Shown here: positions 1 to 8,695 of the stretch, piece by piece
Position numbering within the stretch: the first letter of the stretch is position 1
How the letters are laid out: every line of letters begins with the position of its first letter
Source: GCA-2693325 sp036343635
Lineage (GTDB): Bacteria > Latescibacterota > UBA2968 > UBA8231
Assembly (NCBI GenBank): GCA_036343635.1
Contig: JAYYVF010000024.1
Location: 1 to 64,000, forward strand
DNA: 64,000 nt
Direction: 5' to 3'
Made by a program: the position numbers and the translations under genes
Notes under the pieces: model-generated
The model's database searches: none
Told to the model about the DNA's origin: nothing
Seen by the model: only the letters and a program-made list of their open reading frames with translations

Positions 1-303
1 ATGAAATAAACCTTTCTGCATATAACGCAAAAAAACCTCATCATACTCAAGATCTTGAATTTTTCGATATGCCAATGTAGCACCTTTAAAACCAGTAGTC
101 TGCGGTCCAGGATCAGTTCCGTGGCCATTAGAACAGTCTAACTGCATCATCATATTATCATAGTCAACGTCTGCTTTACCCAGCATAATGTCATTAATAC
201 GATTGCCTAATTCTTCAACTTCTCTTGAGCCACAAACCCGACCTAACGGTAAATAACCATCGCGATCAAACTGATCCCATAGTTGAGAGTTGATTTTTTC
301 CAT
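1..303 (-). CDS. PhyH (phytanoyl-CoA dioxygenase)-family protein, N-terminal part
   Basis: The first 101 codons of a leftward gene are present; the rest lies beyond the window edge. The start is the ATG at 303-301. The protein opens with the phrase QFDRDGYLPLGRVCGSREVEEL, typical of the N-terminus of Fe(II)/2-oxoglutarate-dependent PhyH-family oxygenases, where the chain 'drGyl.l..vl...ev..l' precedes the jelly-roll core. The HxD...H iron ligands are not in the visible part, so activity cannot be judged. It diverges from ung across about 200 bp. Two more PhyH-family genes lie in this window (37984-38751 and 54255-55112). The substrate is unknown; many family members act on small metabolites rather than phytanoyl-CoA. 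Confidence 0.6.
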   Translation of the reverse strand, partial: MEKINSQLWDQFDRDGYLPLGRVCGSREVEELGNRINDIMLGKADVDYDNMMMQLDCSNGHGTDPGPQTTGFKGATLAYRKIQDLEYDEVFLRYMQKGLFH

Positions 304-446
304 ATTAAAAGCATTCCCATTATATTACAGTTACATTGTAAACTTAGTAATCTGTAGTATAATGAAATGACAAACCAAACCCAACCTCGACCTAACTGCC
401 CATGGTATAGGAATAGAACGAAAAGTCTAGGGCATGGTAGATTTTT

Positions 447-476
447 TTGTCCTCAATTAACAATCGAGTCTATAAT
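447..476 (+). promoter_or_regulatory. Predicted sigma-70-type promoter for ung
   Basis: TTGTCC (447-452) and a consensus TATAAT (471-476) are separated by 18 bp, placing a transcription start near 483 and about 22 nt before the ung ATG. The -10 is perfect and the -35 is a 4/6 match. Sequence-based prediction only. Confidence 0.45.
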
Positions 477-505
477 AACTCAGAACTTTAAGGGATAGCG
501 AAAAA

Positions 506-1156
506 ATGACATTGGAAAGTTGGAAACAAAAAATACCGCTAATGTCTGCCGATCACCTCGATCAATTAACAAAACGAGTTGACCAATTACGACACAAACA
601 GATTATATATCCGTCCAGAAAAAATGTGTTTTCCGCCTTTGAACTAACCCCATTCCAGGCCGTTAAAATTGTATTGATTGGCCAAGATCCATATCACAGT
701 CCAAACTTAGCTCACGGACTTGCTTTTTCTGTACCCAATGGTATGAAGACACCCCCAACGCTGCGAAATATATTTCAAGAGGTATCTAACGACTTAGGTC
801 ATACATCAAAGCCTGAAACAGACCTAACACGATGGGCAATTCAAGGCGTCTTGTTGTTGAACTCCACGCTAACAGTAACACATGGTGAACCAGGATCTCA
901 TAGAAATATTGGCTGGCAAACCTTAACAGACCAAGTCGTAAAAAAATTAAGCAAGTATCACAATAACCTAGTTTTCTTACTTTGGGGCCAACACGCAAAA
1001 TCGAAAGCTGACTTAATAAAAGACTTCGATCACTTAGTTCTGGAATCTGCCCATCCTTCACCCCTATCTGCTTATAGGGGCTTCATAGGGTGCAAGCATT
1101 TTTCAAAGGCAAATTCCTATCTGAAACGGTATGGTAAAACCTGTATACAGTGGTAA
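506..1156 (+). CDS. ung: Uracil-DNA glycosylase
   Basis: Removes uracil from DNA by cleaving the N-glycosidic bond, the first step of base-excision repair; cytoplasmic. The 216-residue length is normal for family-1 UDG. The water-activating motif GQDPYH is at residues 59-64 with the catalytic Asp at 61. The uracil-contacting Asn lies in LLLNSTLTV (about residue 119). The DNA-intercalation motif HPSPLSAYRG begins at about 183 and carries the second catalytic His. The start ATG at 506 is preceded by an AAGGGA-like ribosome site and a predicted promoter. The gene ends one base before the convergent GDPD gene, with no space for a private terminator. Nothing in the sequence suggests loss of function. 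Confidence 0.97.
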   Translation: MTLESWKQKIPLMSADHLDQLTKRVDQLRHKQIIYPSRKNVFSAFELTPFQAVKIVLIGQDPYHSPNLAHGLAFSVPNGMKTPPTLRNIFQEVSNDLGHTSKPETDLTRWAIQGVLLLNSTLTVTHGEPGSHRNIGWQTLTDQVVKKLSKYHNNLVFLLWGQHAKSKADLIKDFDHLVLESAHPSPLSAYRGFIGCKHFSKANSYLKRYGKTCIQW

Positions 1157-1891
1157 TCACTCATAATCTACCGAATTATTTTCTTTTATTAATTGTTTTA
1201 TCCAATCGGGACGTCCGCATGAAAATTCCGTTACGCCCATTTCTACTAAAACTTGAAAATGCTCTCGCAATTGCTCTATTGTTTGATCATCCTTGAAGCC
1301 ACAGCGAACAGTAATACCATTAACAACAGCTTTCTCAATATATTCACGTTGCACAGCGGCCGGCCAAACGATAAAGAGCTTAGGATCTACACGCTCACAG
1401 ATTTCTTCAATATTGTAAATCCCTGGTCTTATTATAAAAAAGCCCCTGTCTATTTTTGAGTTTATCTGACGTGCCTCAACTAGAGCCTCTTCGTGAAAAC
1501 TCACTAGAGTACATTCGTTTTCCACTTGAGCCGATTGAACTTCCCGAATAATTTGTTCAGTTAGTCCTGTCTCCTTCTGTTCTATCAACATCCTAGCTTT
1601 CCCAGCCATAAAGTCCAATGACTCTCTAAGAGTAGGAACCGATTCTGTCCCACTGCGAAGCTTTTTCAATTCGGAAAGGTTCATTTCAGAGACCAGCCCA
1701 CTTCCATCAGTCGTCCGGTCAACGGCGTCATCGTGCATAACTACTAAATGACCATCAGCAGTCCGTCTAACATCAAATTCTATCCTGTAACAATCCTGTT
1801 TAATTGCAATTTCAAACGCAGCTACGGTATTCTCTGGAGCGTAACACATCGCGCCCCTATGTGCTCCTATTTTTAACGCCTTCGAATCCAT
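1157..1891 (-). CDS. Glycerophosphodiester phosphodiesterase family protein
   Basis: Predicted to hydrolyse glycerophosphodiesters, for example deacylated phospholipids, to glycerol-3-phosphate and an alcohol. It is a GDPD TIM-barrel of 244 residues, the usual size of cytosolic bacterial members. The GDPD signature is intact: HRG at residues 11-13, PENT at 19-22, metal-binding Glu38 and Asp40 in the IEFDVR strand, and the catalytic HDD at 53-55. No signal peptide is seen, so it is probably cytoplasmic. The ATG at 1891 follows an AAGGTG ribosome site at good spacing. It is convergent with ung (adjacent stop codons) and looks monocistronic. The exact substrate cannot be inferred; some family members act on other phosphodiesters. 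Confidence 0.88.
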   Translation of the reverse strand: MDSKALKIGAHRGAMCYAPENTVAAFEIAIKQDCYRIEFDVRRTADGHLVVMHDDAVDRTTDGSGLVSEMNLSELKKLRSGTESVPTLRESLDFMAGKARMLIEQKETGLTEQIIREVQSAQVENECTLVSFHEEALVEARQINSKIDRGFFIIRPGIYNIEEICERVDPKLFIVWPAAVQREYIEKAVVNGITVRCGFKDDQTIEQLREHFQVLVEMGVTEFSCGRPDWIKQLIKENNSVDYE

Positions 1892-2224
1892 ATCACACCT
1901 TCGTTCTATCTATAAATGATTTCCAATAAAAGTTCCTTAGACTAACATCAATTTCATAAAAAACCTATAAAATTCGTTCGGACTCGTTTCACTTACTGAG
2001 ATCCTTTACTAGTTGCAACCTATATTCGGAAAGTCTTTTTACGAGGTGAGGATCTGAAATTCCCATATAACAGTTTATTTATATGTCCGATGGATGTAAC
2101 TATAAAAACAATAGATTTCGAAATACATTTTGAATACAAGGTGATTAACTTGCCACGCACAAATTAAGTCGGTAAGTTCTGCAAATTAATTCTGTCAACA
2201 CACGGATCGTACAAGGTGACATAA
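1892..2224. other. Intergenic region between divergent GDPD and M20 genes
   Basis: This AT-rich 333-bp stretch lies between two divergent starts and must carry both promoters. It contains AAGGTG just before each gene's start and a possible 25-codon reading frame near 2090-2167 that has no support. I see no tRNA, hairpin terminator or repeat in it, and no promoter I would call with confidence. Confidence 0.5.
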
Positions 2225-3349
2225 ATGAAATACGATGTAGTTCAACTTACACGAAGAATGGTAGAATATCCGTCTGAAAGCCAGACCAGTAATATTGAAG
2301 TCACAGAGTGTATTATTCAGTGGTTGACACAACTGAAATTCAAAGTTGAGCGTATTCCATACAAAGATAAAAATGGGATAAATAAATTATCAATTGTTGC
2401 GAAGATGGGTACCGGCATTGGGGGCTTAACGCTCATGAGCCACAATGATGTAGTCCCAGCGTTGCCCTATCAATACAAACCAACAAACAAAGATGGCCGT
2501 CTTTATGGTCGTGGTTCCTGCGACATGAAAGGGCCGCTGGCGGCTACGATTTGTGCTGCCGCTCAATTCAAGGGATCTGACCTCAAAAAACCTTTGTACA
2601 TTGTCGTTACCGCTGACGAGGAAATACAAGCAGTTGGGGCGAGAATGGTAACAGAGAAATCGAAATTATTTGCTGAAGCCAGTAAGGGCTATGGTATTAT
2701 TTGTGAACCGACCCGGCTAAACGTCGTCTACGCCCATAAAGGATCACTTTCAATCATCGTAACATCTAAAGGACGGGCTGCTCATACCAGCACACTCAGA
2801 GGCACAAATGCAAATATACGGATGATACCTTTCTTACAGGACATGAATAAGATCTATGATCGAGTGATTAAAAGAAAACAATATCGAAATCTTGAATTCG
2901 ATCCTCCACATTCCGAATGGAGCATAGGGATCAACGATCACAATATAGCAACAAATATTTCTCCCAAAATTTCAATTTGTACAATCAACTATCGTCCAAT
3001 GCCCGGTGTTGACGTTGAGCCATTAATTAAAGAAACAATAGCAAGTGCAAAGAAAAATGGTTTAAAATGTGAAGTGCGACATGTTGGAGATCCAGTGTAT
3101 ACGCAACCTTCCTCAACTTTGGTAAAAACTGCGCTACGTATCACTGGAAAAAGAAAAGCTCGAACTGTACCATACGGGACTGATGGAATGGCTTTTGTAA
3201 AAAAAATGAAGGATTTAGTCGTAATCGGACCAGGAGACATCTCTCAAGCCCATACTGTGGACGAGTGGATTGACATCGGGCAACTTAAGCAAGGTGTTGA
3301 TTTGTATGCCCGTTTTATCAATCATGTCTGTGTAAATGGTCGCTCTTAA
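2225..3349 (+). CDS. M20-family metallopeptidase (ArgE/DapE/CPG2 type)
   Basis: A zinc-dependent amidohydrolase of the acetylornithine deacetylase/succinyl-diaminopimelate desuccinylase superfamily, 374 residues, expected to be cytosolic. Visible signature elements are SHNDVVPA around residues 72-79 (normally SGHTDVVP; His73 is the metal ligand), GRGSCDMKG with bridging Asp at 100, the general base TADEE at 129-133, a CEPT segment at 160-163, and the C-terminal metal-binding His in SQAHTVDEW. The lid/dimerisation domain occupies the middle. The ATG follows an AAGGTG ribosome site. The gene stands alone and no arginine or lysine genes are adjacent, so ArgE or DapE identity should not be assumed. 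The Gly-to-Ser change before the first metal His is a mild departure from consensus. Confidence 0.85.
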   Translation: MKYDVVQLTRRMVEYPSESQTSNIEVTECIIQWLTQLKFKVERIPYKDKNGINKLSIVAKMGTGIGGLTLMSHNDVVPALPYQYKPTNKDGRLYGRGSCDMKGPLAATICAAAQFKGSDLKKPLYIVVTADEEIQAVGARMVTEKSKLFAEASKGYGIICEPTRLNVVYAHKGSLSIIVTSKGRAAHTSTLRGTNANIRMIPFLQDMNKIYDRVIKRKQYRNLEFDPPHSEWSIGINDHNIATNISPKISICTINYRPMPGVDVEPLIKETIASAKKNGLKCEVRHVGDPVYTQPSSTLVKTALRITGKRKARTVPYGTDGMAFVKKMKDLVVIGPGDISQAHTVDEWIDIGQLKQGVDLYARFINHVCVNGRS

Positions 3350-3403
3350 ATACTCAAAAGAGATAACTGGTATTTTTAGCCTGACGTACGCAGTGAGGCA
3401 GAT

Positions 3404-4546
3404 TTAACAGTTTCCCAAAATCTGCTGTAAGATATTTGTTGCTCTTTGATTAAATACTTCCCGACTAAATAATTGCTCTACTCTCTTTCTTCCAGCCGCA
3501 CCCATTCTTTTACTCTCTTGCTCGTTATTTAGCAATAATCTCAACTTACACGTCATATCTTCAACGTCATCTCTTTGAGCTAAAAGACCCGTTACGCCAT
3601 CTTTAACAATCTCTGGAACCCCGCCATCCTTTACAGCCAAAACCGGTAACCCCATACCTCCAGCTTCACAAAACACTGCTCCCATACCTTCCCTGACACT
3701 GGGCAAAAAGAAGATTTTTGCAGCACTATAGCAGTCCAGCAGACTTTCTGAACTGGGGTCTTGTGCTCCAGTAAAAATGACTCGGTCGACACACCCGAAA
3801 CGACGGGCCTGATCCTCTAATTGTAAACGCTGATTACCGTCGCCCACAATCAGGTAATAGATGTCAGGGAATTCGCTTGCCAAACTAGAGAAAGCAGACA
3901 AGGAATGGTGAATCCGTTTTTGCGTAACCAACCTAGCCACAGAAAGAACAATAGTCTTTCCACGCAATTGCGGATAGGACGAATAAAAACGTTCCTGATC
4001 GTACCGATGAATTGTAAAATTGGATGAATCGACCCTAGGTGAATGAATAAATGTCTTGGCGGGATACACATTACTCTCATGCGCCCTCCTTAGAATATAT
4101 TCGCTAACGGACCCGACCGCAGAAGCCTGACGATATGCACGAGCCTGAGGAATAGACTCAATACGAGACTGGAGTCTTACGGTAACATCACTACCATGCA
4201 TCGTACAAATCAAAGGTGTCTTATCCCAAAACCGAACCAATCCGGCAACACGGGCAGCCATACCATTGGTGGCCCACACACAATCTGGGTTTAGACTGAC
4301 AACCATTTCTTTCAAAGCCTTACGTGCTACGATGTACTTCAGAGGAACAAAAGAAGGATAATAGACACGTTTAATACCGAAAGGAAAATCTGAGTCATAT
4401 TCGGAAACTGACGGGGCGCCAGGAGCCAATACAACAACATCGAAATCCCGATCATGTAATCCTTCAGCTAACGCCATAGCGTAGTTGGCGGTTCCGATAA
4501 CCATGGGAGGAAACGTCATAGAGAATAACAAAATCTTTTTTTTCAT
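3404..4546 (-). CDS. Glycosyltransferase family 4 (GT-B fold)
   Basis: Predicted retaining glycosyltransferase using a nucleotide-sugar donor, probably for cell-surface glycan or lipid glycosylation, acting at the cytoplasmic membrane face. The N-terminal half begins with the strand-loop ILLFSMTFPPMVIGTANY typical of GT4 acceptor domains. The C-terminal half carries VARLVTQKR, LIVGDG and the donor-binding EGMGAVFCEAGG (the E-x7-E motif), followed by VLAVKDGG. Length is about 380 residues, normal for GT4. I place the start at the ATG 4546 rather than the TTG two codons upstream. It is separated from asd (ending at 4617) by a short gap and could be co-transcribed with the hom-asd operon. Donor and acceptor sugars cannot be told from sequence. 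Confidence 0.85.
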   Translation of the reverse strand: MKKKILLFSMTFPPMVIGTANYAMALAEGLHDRDFDVVVLAPGAPSVSEYDSDFPFGIKRVYYPSFVPLKYIVARKALKEMVVSLNPDCVWATNGMAARVAGLVRFWDKTPLICTMHGSDVTVRLQSRIESIPQARAYRQASAVGSVSEYILRRAHESNVYPAKTFIHSPRVDSSNFTIHRYDQERFYSSYPQLRGKTIVLSVARLVTQKRIHHSLSAFSSLASEFPDIYYLIVGDGNQRLQLEDQARRFGCVDRVIFTGAQDPSSESLLDCYSAAKIFFLPSVREGMGAVFCEAGGMGLPVLAVKDGGVPEIVKDGVTGLLAQRDDVEDMTCKLRLLLNNEQESKRMGAAGRKRVEQLFSREVFNQRATNILQQILGNC

Positions 4547-4616
4547 GATCAAAAAAGTATTTCGCCCTGTAAACCCGATTCAGTTCGGGCTAACTACATG
4601 ACAGTGTTAAAAGAAC

Positions 4617-5645
4617 TTAACTACCATTTATTAAACCCTCAGCAATCAAGCATTCGGCGATCTGAACAGCATTCAAGGCTGCCCCCTTTCGAAGCTGATC
4701 TCCGCTGACCCAAAGATCCAATCCGGTTCCGCCTGGCTGGGAAACATCCTGTCGAATACGTCCCACCAACACATCATCGATTCCGGAAGCCTCAATCGGC
4801 ATCGGGAAATGGCTCTTGGAAGCGTCATCGACTATCTGCACTCCCGGAGCATCCGAAAGGACGTCGTAAGCTTCTTCCGAAGAAAACGGTTTGACAAACT
4901 CCAAATTAATAGATTCTGAATGAGCTCTCATCACTGGCACACGTATGGTCGTCGCAGAAATCAATATCTCTTCATCGTGAAACATTTTTTTTGTTTCACG
5001 AATCATCTTTGTCTCTTCTTCGCAATATCCATCATCACCAATATCGGAATTATGAGAGAATAGATTAAAAGCAATTTGGTGAGGGAGTTCCTTCGGATTA
5101 ATCGCTTCTCCCGCTAACAATTGGCGTGTTTGTTGGTCTAATTCTTCCATAGCCCTGGCACCTGCGCCACTCACTGCCTGATAGGTTGATGCAACAATTC
5201 TTTTTATTTGACAACGTTTATATAATGGCCAAACAACAACATCCATAATTATAGTCGAACAATTAGGATTTGCGATAATACCCTTATGCCAGGATAAATC
5301 CTGCGGATTAATTTCTGGCACCACAAGAGGTACCTCTGGATCCATCCTATAGGCTGAAGTATTGTCCACCACAACAGCACCAGCAGCAACCGCATAAGGA
5401 TTGAACTTTTTGCTAAGCACCCCACCAGCGGAAGCCAAAACAATGTCAATATCCTCGAACGAGTTTTCTTTTAATTCCTGAACCGCTATTTCACTACCAG
5501 CAAATTTTAAACTCTTGCCCGCAGATTTCTCAGACGCCAATAACCGCAATTCACCAACAGGAAATGAGCGCTGGGCCAATATTTCCAGCAAAACTTCTCC
5601 GACAGCACCAGTGGCACCCATCACTGCAACATTATAATCAACCAT
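4617..5645 (-). CDS. asd: Aspartate-semialdehyde dehydrogenase
   Basis: Reduces aspartyl-4-phosphate to aspartate-4-semialdehyde with NADPH, the branch point to lysine/diaminopimelate, threonine and methionine. It carries the NADP-binding GATGAVGE at about residues 10-17 and the active-site Cys in NPNCSTI (Cys129). A catalytic His segment follows, MRAHSESINLEF, in the C-terminal domain. The length of 342 residues matches the non-enterobacterial class. The ATG at 5645 is chosen because GGAGAG sits 9 nt upstream; the alternative TTG at 5654 would abut that site. It lies 10-20 bp behind the phosphoglycerate-mutase-like gene and is the third cistron of hom-(thrB analogue)-asd. No aspartokinase or threonine synthase gene is in the window. 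Confidence 0.96.
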   Translation of the reverse strand: MVDYNVAVMGATGAVGEVLLEILAQRSFPVGELRLLASEKSAGKSLKFAGSEIAVQELKENSFEDIDIVLASAGGVLSKKFNPYAVAAGAVVVDNTSAYRMDPEVPLVVPEINPQDLSWHKGIIANPNCSTIIMDVVVWPLYKRCQIKRIVASTYQAVSGAGARAMEELDQQTRQLLAGEAINPKELPHQIAFNLFSHNSDIGDDGYCEEETKMIRETKKMFHDEEILISATTIRVPVMRAHSESINLEFVKPFSSEEAYDVLSDAPGVQIVDDASKSHFPMPIEASGIDDVLVGRIRQDVSQPGGTGLDLWVSGDQLRKGAALNAVQIAECLIAEGLINGS

Positions 5646-5663
5646 CTGCCGCAACTCTCCTAT

Positions 5664-6860
5664 CTACTGAAGCGAGCTATTACCTCGCAAATATTCCATT
5701 AGATTGTAACCGTGTTTTACCAATCGGCCACCCATTAAGGCTGATTTCTCACTATAGCATTTAACATGATCAGGTTCAAAACCGTGTCCCCAAAACAAAA
5801 AGGGAACAGGATCTCTACTATGAGTTCGAAGCTTTATCGGCGTTGGGTGGTCTGGAGTAACAAGAAGTCTACAAGGTCCGAGATCCGCCAACCCATTTAG
5901 GAGAGGCCCTACCACCTGAGCATCAATTTCTTCTATCGCCTTTATTTTCTCCTCAATATCCCCATTATGACCAGCTTCGTCCGGTGCTTCAACATGTAGA
6001 TAAACAAAATTTTCATCTTGAAGTACCCGAAGAGCATACTCGGCCTTACCTTTGTAATTCGTGTCTAAGTAACCAGTTGCTCCTGGAACATTGACTATTC
6101 TTAACCCAGCGCATCTTCCAATACCACGCACCAAATCAACGGCAGAAATTACCGCACCACAAAATCCATATTTTTCCTTAAGGGAAGGTAGACTTAGAGC
6201 TCGGCCCGATCCCCAAAGCCAGATCGCGTTAGCAGGAAGTTCACCTCTTGCGATCCTATTTATGTTGATTGGCGATTTAGCCAAAATCTGTTCCGCATCA
6301 TACATTATTTGACAAACTTGCTGACTACCCTGTCCAGTTGGGAGGTGTTCCTTTATAAAACTACCCATAATATCGTGAGGAGGTACGGTTATTAAATGGT
6401 CGGGGCCGCCATCCATCACGAGTAAATGCCGATAACCTATTCCGGGGTAAATACAATATCTTGCTTCTTCTAATTGTCCCATCAATTCTTGCATAAGTTG
6501 ATGAGATTCCTCGGTAGAAATGTGTCCAGCACTATAATCCACTAAAGTGTCTGCATCACGAGTTATGGTGTTTAAACGAAATGCGACGTCATCCGGTCTC
6601 AATTTAACTCCCATGCTTGCGGCTTCCAGCGGCGCTCGACCCGTATAATATTTCCGGCTGTCAAATCCGAATATTTCTAGATTTCCTACGTCACTTCCCG
6701 GGTGGCGCTCTGGAGGTATCATGTTAACGAGACCAACATTACCTTCTAAAGCCAATTGGTCTAAATTAGGAGTCCTTGCAGCTTCCAGCGGGGTCCTACC
6801 CTCCAGATCATCTAAAGGATAATCAGCAGCACCATCCGGAACCAAAACAACATATTTCAC
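5664..6860 (-). CDS. ApgM-like phosphoglycerate mutase homologue; putative homoserine kinase analogue
   Basis: A 398-residue member of the alkaline-phosphatase-superfamily, COG3635-type (archaeal-style, cofactor-independent phosphoglycerate mutase). Metal and nucleophile elements are visible: VPDGAADYP with Asp9, HPGSDVGN with the candidate nucleophile Ser, EAPDEAGHNGD, and VTPDHPTP near the C-terminus. The GTG start overlaps the hom stop as GTGA and has a GAGGA ribosome site 6 nt before. It sits between hom and asd with tight coupling. Bacterial COG3635 proteins in this context have been proposed from comparative genomics and genetics to replace ThrB. The homoserine phosphorylation role here is therefore inference from context; a genuine phosphoglycerate mutase remains the alternative. 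Its phosphate donor would not follow from the fold. Confidence 0.8.
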   Translation of the reverse strand: MKYVVLVPDGAADYPLDDLEGRTPLEAARTPNLDQLALEGNVGLVNMIPPERHPGSDVGNLEIFGFDSRKYYTGRAPLEAASMGVKLRPDDVAFRLNTITRDADTLVDYSAGHISTEESHQLMQELMGQLEEARYCIYPGIGYRHLLVMDGGPDHLITVPPHDIMGSFIKEHLPTGQGSQQVCQIMYDAEQILAKSPININRIARGELPANAIWLWGSGRALSLPSLKEKYGFCGAVISAVDLVRGIGRCAGLRIVNVPGATGYLDTNYKGKAEYALRVLQDENFVYLHVEAPDEAGHNGDIEEKIKAIEEIDAQVVGPLLNGLADLGPCRLLVTPDHPTPIKLRTHSRDPVPFLFWGHGFEPDHVKCYSEKSALMGGRLVKHGYNLMEYLRGNSSLQ

Positions 6861-8161
6861 TGAAGTTCCTCTATGCGAATTACTCGAACCTCCCCATGTA
6901 CAACAGAGAGATTATTTATCTCTTCAACCGATTGCCGCATTGCCATTTCTCGAGCTTCATGTGTAACAATAATTAGCGGAACATAACCGCCATCGACATC
7001 ACGCTCTTTCTGCAAAACCGACGCAATACTAATGTTCCTCGCCGACAGCAAGTTTGCAATCTGTTCTAATACTCCAGGCTTATCAATGGCCTGCATACGC
7101 AAAAAGTAGCGTATTTCCATTGTATCTAAATTTGCCATCGGCAATCCTTCTTCACCAATAAGCATATCTGTTATAAAAGGACTTGCTCCGTCGGCTTTTC
7201 GTTCGGCCAGTTCAACCATATCGGCTACCACGGCACTGGCTGTCGGCATCTGGCCAGCTCCTTTTCCATAAAACACTTGATTGCCGACGGAAGATCCAAC
7301 AACCTCGACAGCATTGAATTCATTATTAATGTTACCGAGGAGAGAATCAGCAGGCACCATTGCCGGATGAACACGCATTTCTACACCACTTTGAACACGT
7401 TTGGAGATAGCCAAGAGCTTGATTACGTATCCCAATTCAGTAGCATAGCTAATATCAATCGGCTCCAAGTGCTCAATACCCTCGCAAAACACTTCAGCTC
7501 CAACAGCTTGCGAGCAAAAGGCGATACGGCTTAAAATTGCCAATTTCTGTGCAGCATCACGACCACTGACGTCCATTGTTGGATCGGGCTCTGCATAGCC
7601 TATTTCTTGAGCATCTGCTAAAATTTCTGCAAATGTCCCCTCACCACGGCTCATGCGCGTAAGTATATAGTTTGTGGTACCATTCAAAATTCCATACAGA
7701 GATTCTATCCGATTAGCAACTAATCCATTTCGCAGACACTTTACAACCGGTATTCCACCAGCAACACTGGCTTCAAACATTAAATCTGCTCCACTGTCTA
7801 CGGCAAGTTTATAAAGTTCCTCACCGTGTTCGGCCAAAAGCGCCTTGTTAGCCGTTACTACATTTTTCCCTCGTTCAAGAGCTCCTCGCACCCAATCATA
7901 AGCAGAAGGCGCACCAGTCAATTCTACTACCATATCGATATTCGGATGATCTAACAGTTCGGTTACATCTTCTGTCAAAATCTTTTGGTCAACACTGACC
8001 ATACGATTCTTTGACTTTTCACGTATGGCGATTTTCTCTAAGGAAAACACCGCATTCTTTCGCCGTTGCAGCGAAATCGGCATGTCTTGGAGCAGCTTTA
8101 CCACACCGCCACCCACGGTACCCAAACCTATAATTCCAACACCTACCGGCTTACGTGCCAT
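6857..8161 (-). CDS. hom: Homoserine dehydrogenase with C-terminal ACT domain
   Basis: Reduces aspartate-4-semialdehyde to homoserine with NAD(P)H, on the threonine/methionine branch. The protein has 434 residues, as usual for the monofunctional Gram-positive-like type. The Rossmann motif GIIGLGTVGGGV starts at about residue 9. Catalytic-domain signatures GILNGTTNYILTRM and AQEIGYAEPDPTMDVSGRDAAQKLAIL follow. An ACT domain runs from about 355 to the end (MQAIDKPGVLEQIANLL), consistent with threonine feedback inhibition. The ATG at 8161 has a GAGAG ribosome site. It is the first gene of the hom-ApgM-like-asd operon and its stop overlaps the next start. It diverges from a small conserved gene at 8332. 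Confidence 0.96.
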   Translation of the reverse strand: MARKPVGVGIIGLGTVGGGVVKLLQDMPISLQRRKNAVFSLEKIAIREKSKNRMVSVDQKILTEDVTELLDHPNIDMVVELTGAPSAYDWVRGALERGKNVVTANKALLAEHGEELYKLAVDSGADLMFEASVAGGIPVVKCLRNGLVANRIESLYGILNGTTNYILTRMSRGEGTFAEILADAQEIGYAEPDPTMDVSGRDAAQKLAILSRIAFCSQAVGAEVFCEGIEHLEPIDISYATELGYVIKLLAISKRVQSGVEMRVHPAMVPADSLLGNINNEFNAVEVVGSSVGNQVFYGKGAGQMPTASAVVADMVELAERKADGASPFITDMLIGEEGLPMANLDTMEIRYFLRMQAIDKPGVLEQIANLLSARNISIASVLQKERDVDGGYVPLIIVTHEAREMAMRQSVEEINNLSVVHGEVRVIRIEELQ

Positions 8162-8289
8162 ATTGAGCTCTCTTTCACTCTTCCTAAGGTATAAATTGCT
8201 CGAGCGAAATTAAGTGTAAGTTACTATTTTTGCAAGCAATAGCTAATTGCATTAGAAGAGTAATTTTACCAACTTAACGTTTAGACTAT

Positions 8290-8318
8290 TTTAACATTTT
8301 AACTGTTGTAGATATACA
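8290..8318 (+). promoter_or_regulatory. Predicted promoter for the 97-residue gene
   Basis: TTTAAC (290-295 of the 8-kb block) and TATACA (8313-8318) are 17 bp apart, just upstream of the GGAG ribosome site and the ATG at 8332. Both hexamers are partial matches, so confidence is moderate. Confidence 0.35.
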
Positions 8319-8331
8319 CGGAGAAATCTAA

Positions 8332-8625
8332 ATGACCTTCGACTCATTTTCTGCTTCAATCAAAGAAGAGAGTGCTCCAGACGAACTAAGCGGATCATTA
8401 CTTGCGCTTTGGTATAATGCCAAAGATAACTGGGAAAAAGCCCATTCTATTGCCCAACAAATTCCTGACCCTGAAGGAGCCTGGGTCCATGCCTACCTCC
8501 ACCGAGTTGAAGGCGATCTCTCGAACGCAGAATACTGGTACAAACGTGCTAATCAACCTGTTTGTCAGGACAACCTGCCTGAAGAATGGGAATCACTAGT
8601 CCGTAGTATTTTATCCTCTACGTAA
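8332..8625 (+). CDS. Conserved small TPR-like protein of unknown function
   Basis: A soluble 97-residue protein whose core reads LWYNAKDNWEKAHSIAQ...GAWVHAYLHRVEGDLSNAEYWYKRA. This helix-turn-helix spacing resembles one or two tetratricopeptide-like hairpins, and the phrase 'H.yLHR.eGD..NA.YWY.rA' recurs in small hypothetical proteins of many proteobacteria and other bacteria (recognised from memory). No catalytic residues stand out. The ATG has GGAG 9 nt upstream and a predicted promoter. It is monocistronic, divergent from hom and convergent with the TPR membrane protein at 8696. The function is unknown; a protein-protein interaction role is a guess from the repeat-like sequence. Confidence 0.75.
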   Translation: MTFDSFSASIKEESAPDELSGSLLALWYNAKDNWEKAHSIAQQIPDPEGAWVHAYLHRVEGDLSNAEYWYKRANQPVCQDNLPEEWESLVRSILSST

Positions 8626-8695
8626 AGTTGTCTCCGAAATATTTCTAACTTTCCGGAAAACAAAACCACAAATAAATATCTGGATTTAATTTTTT

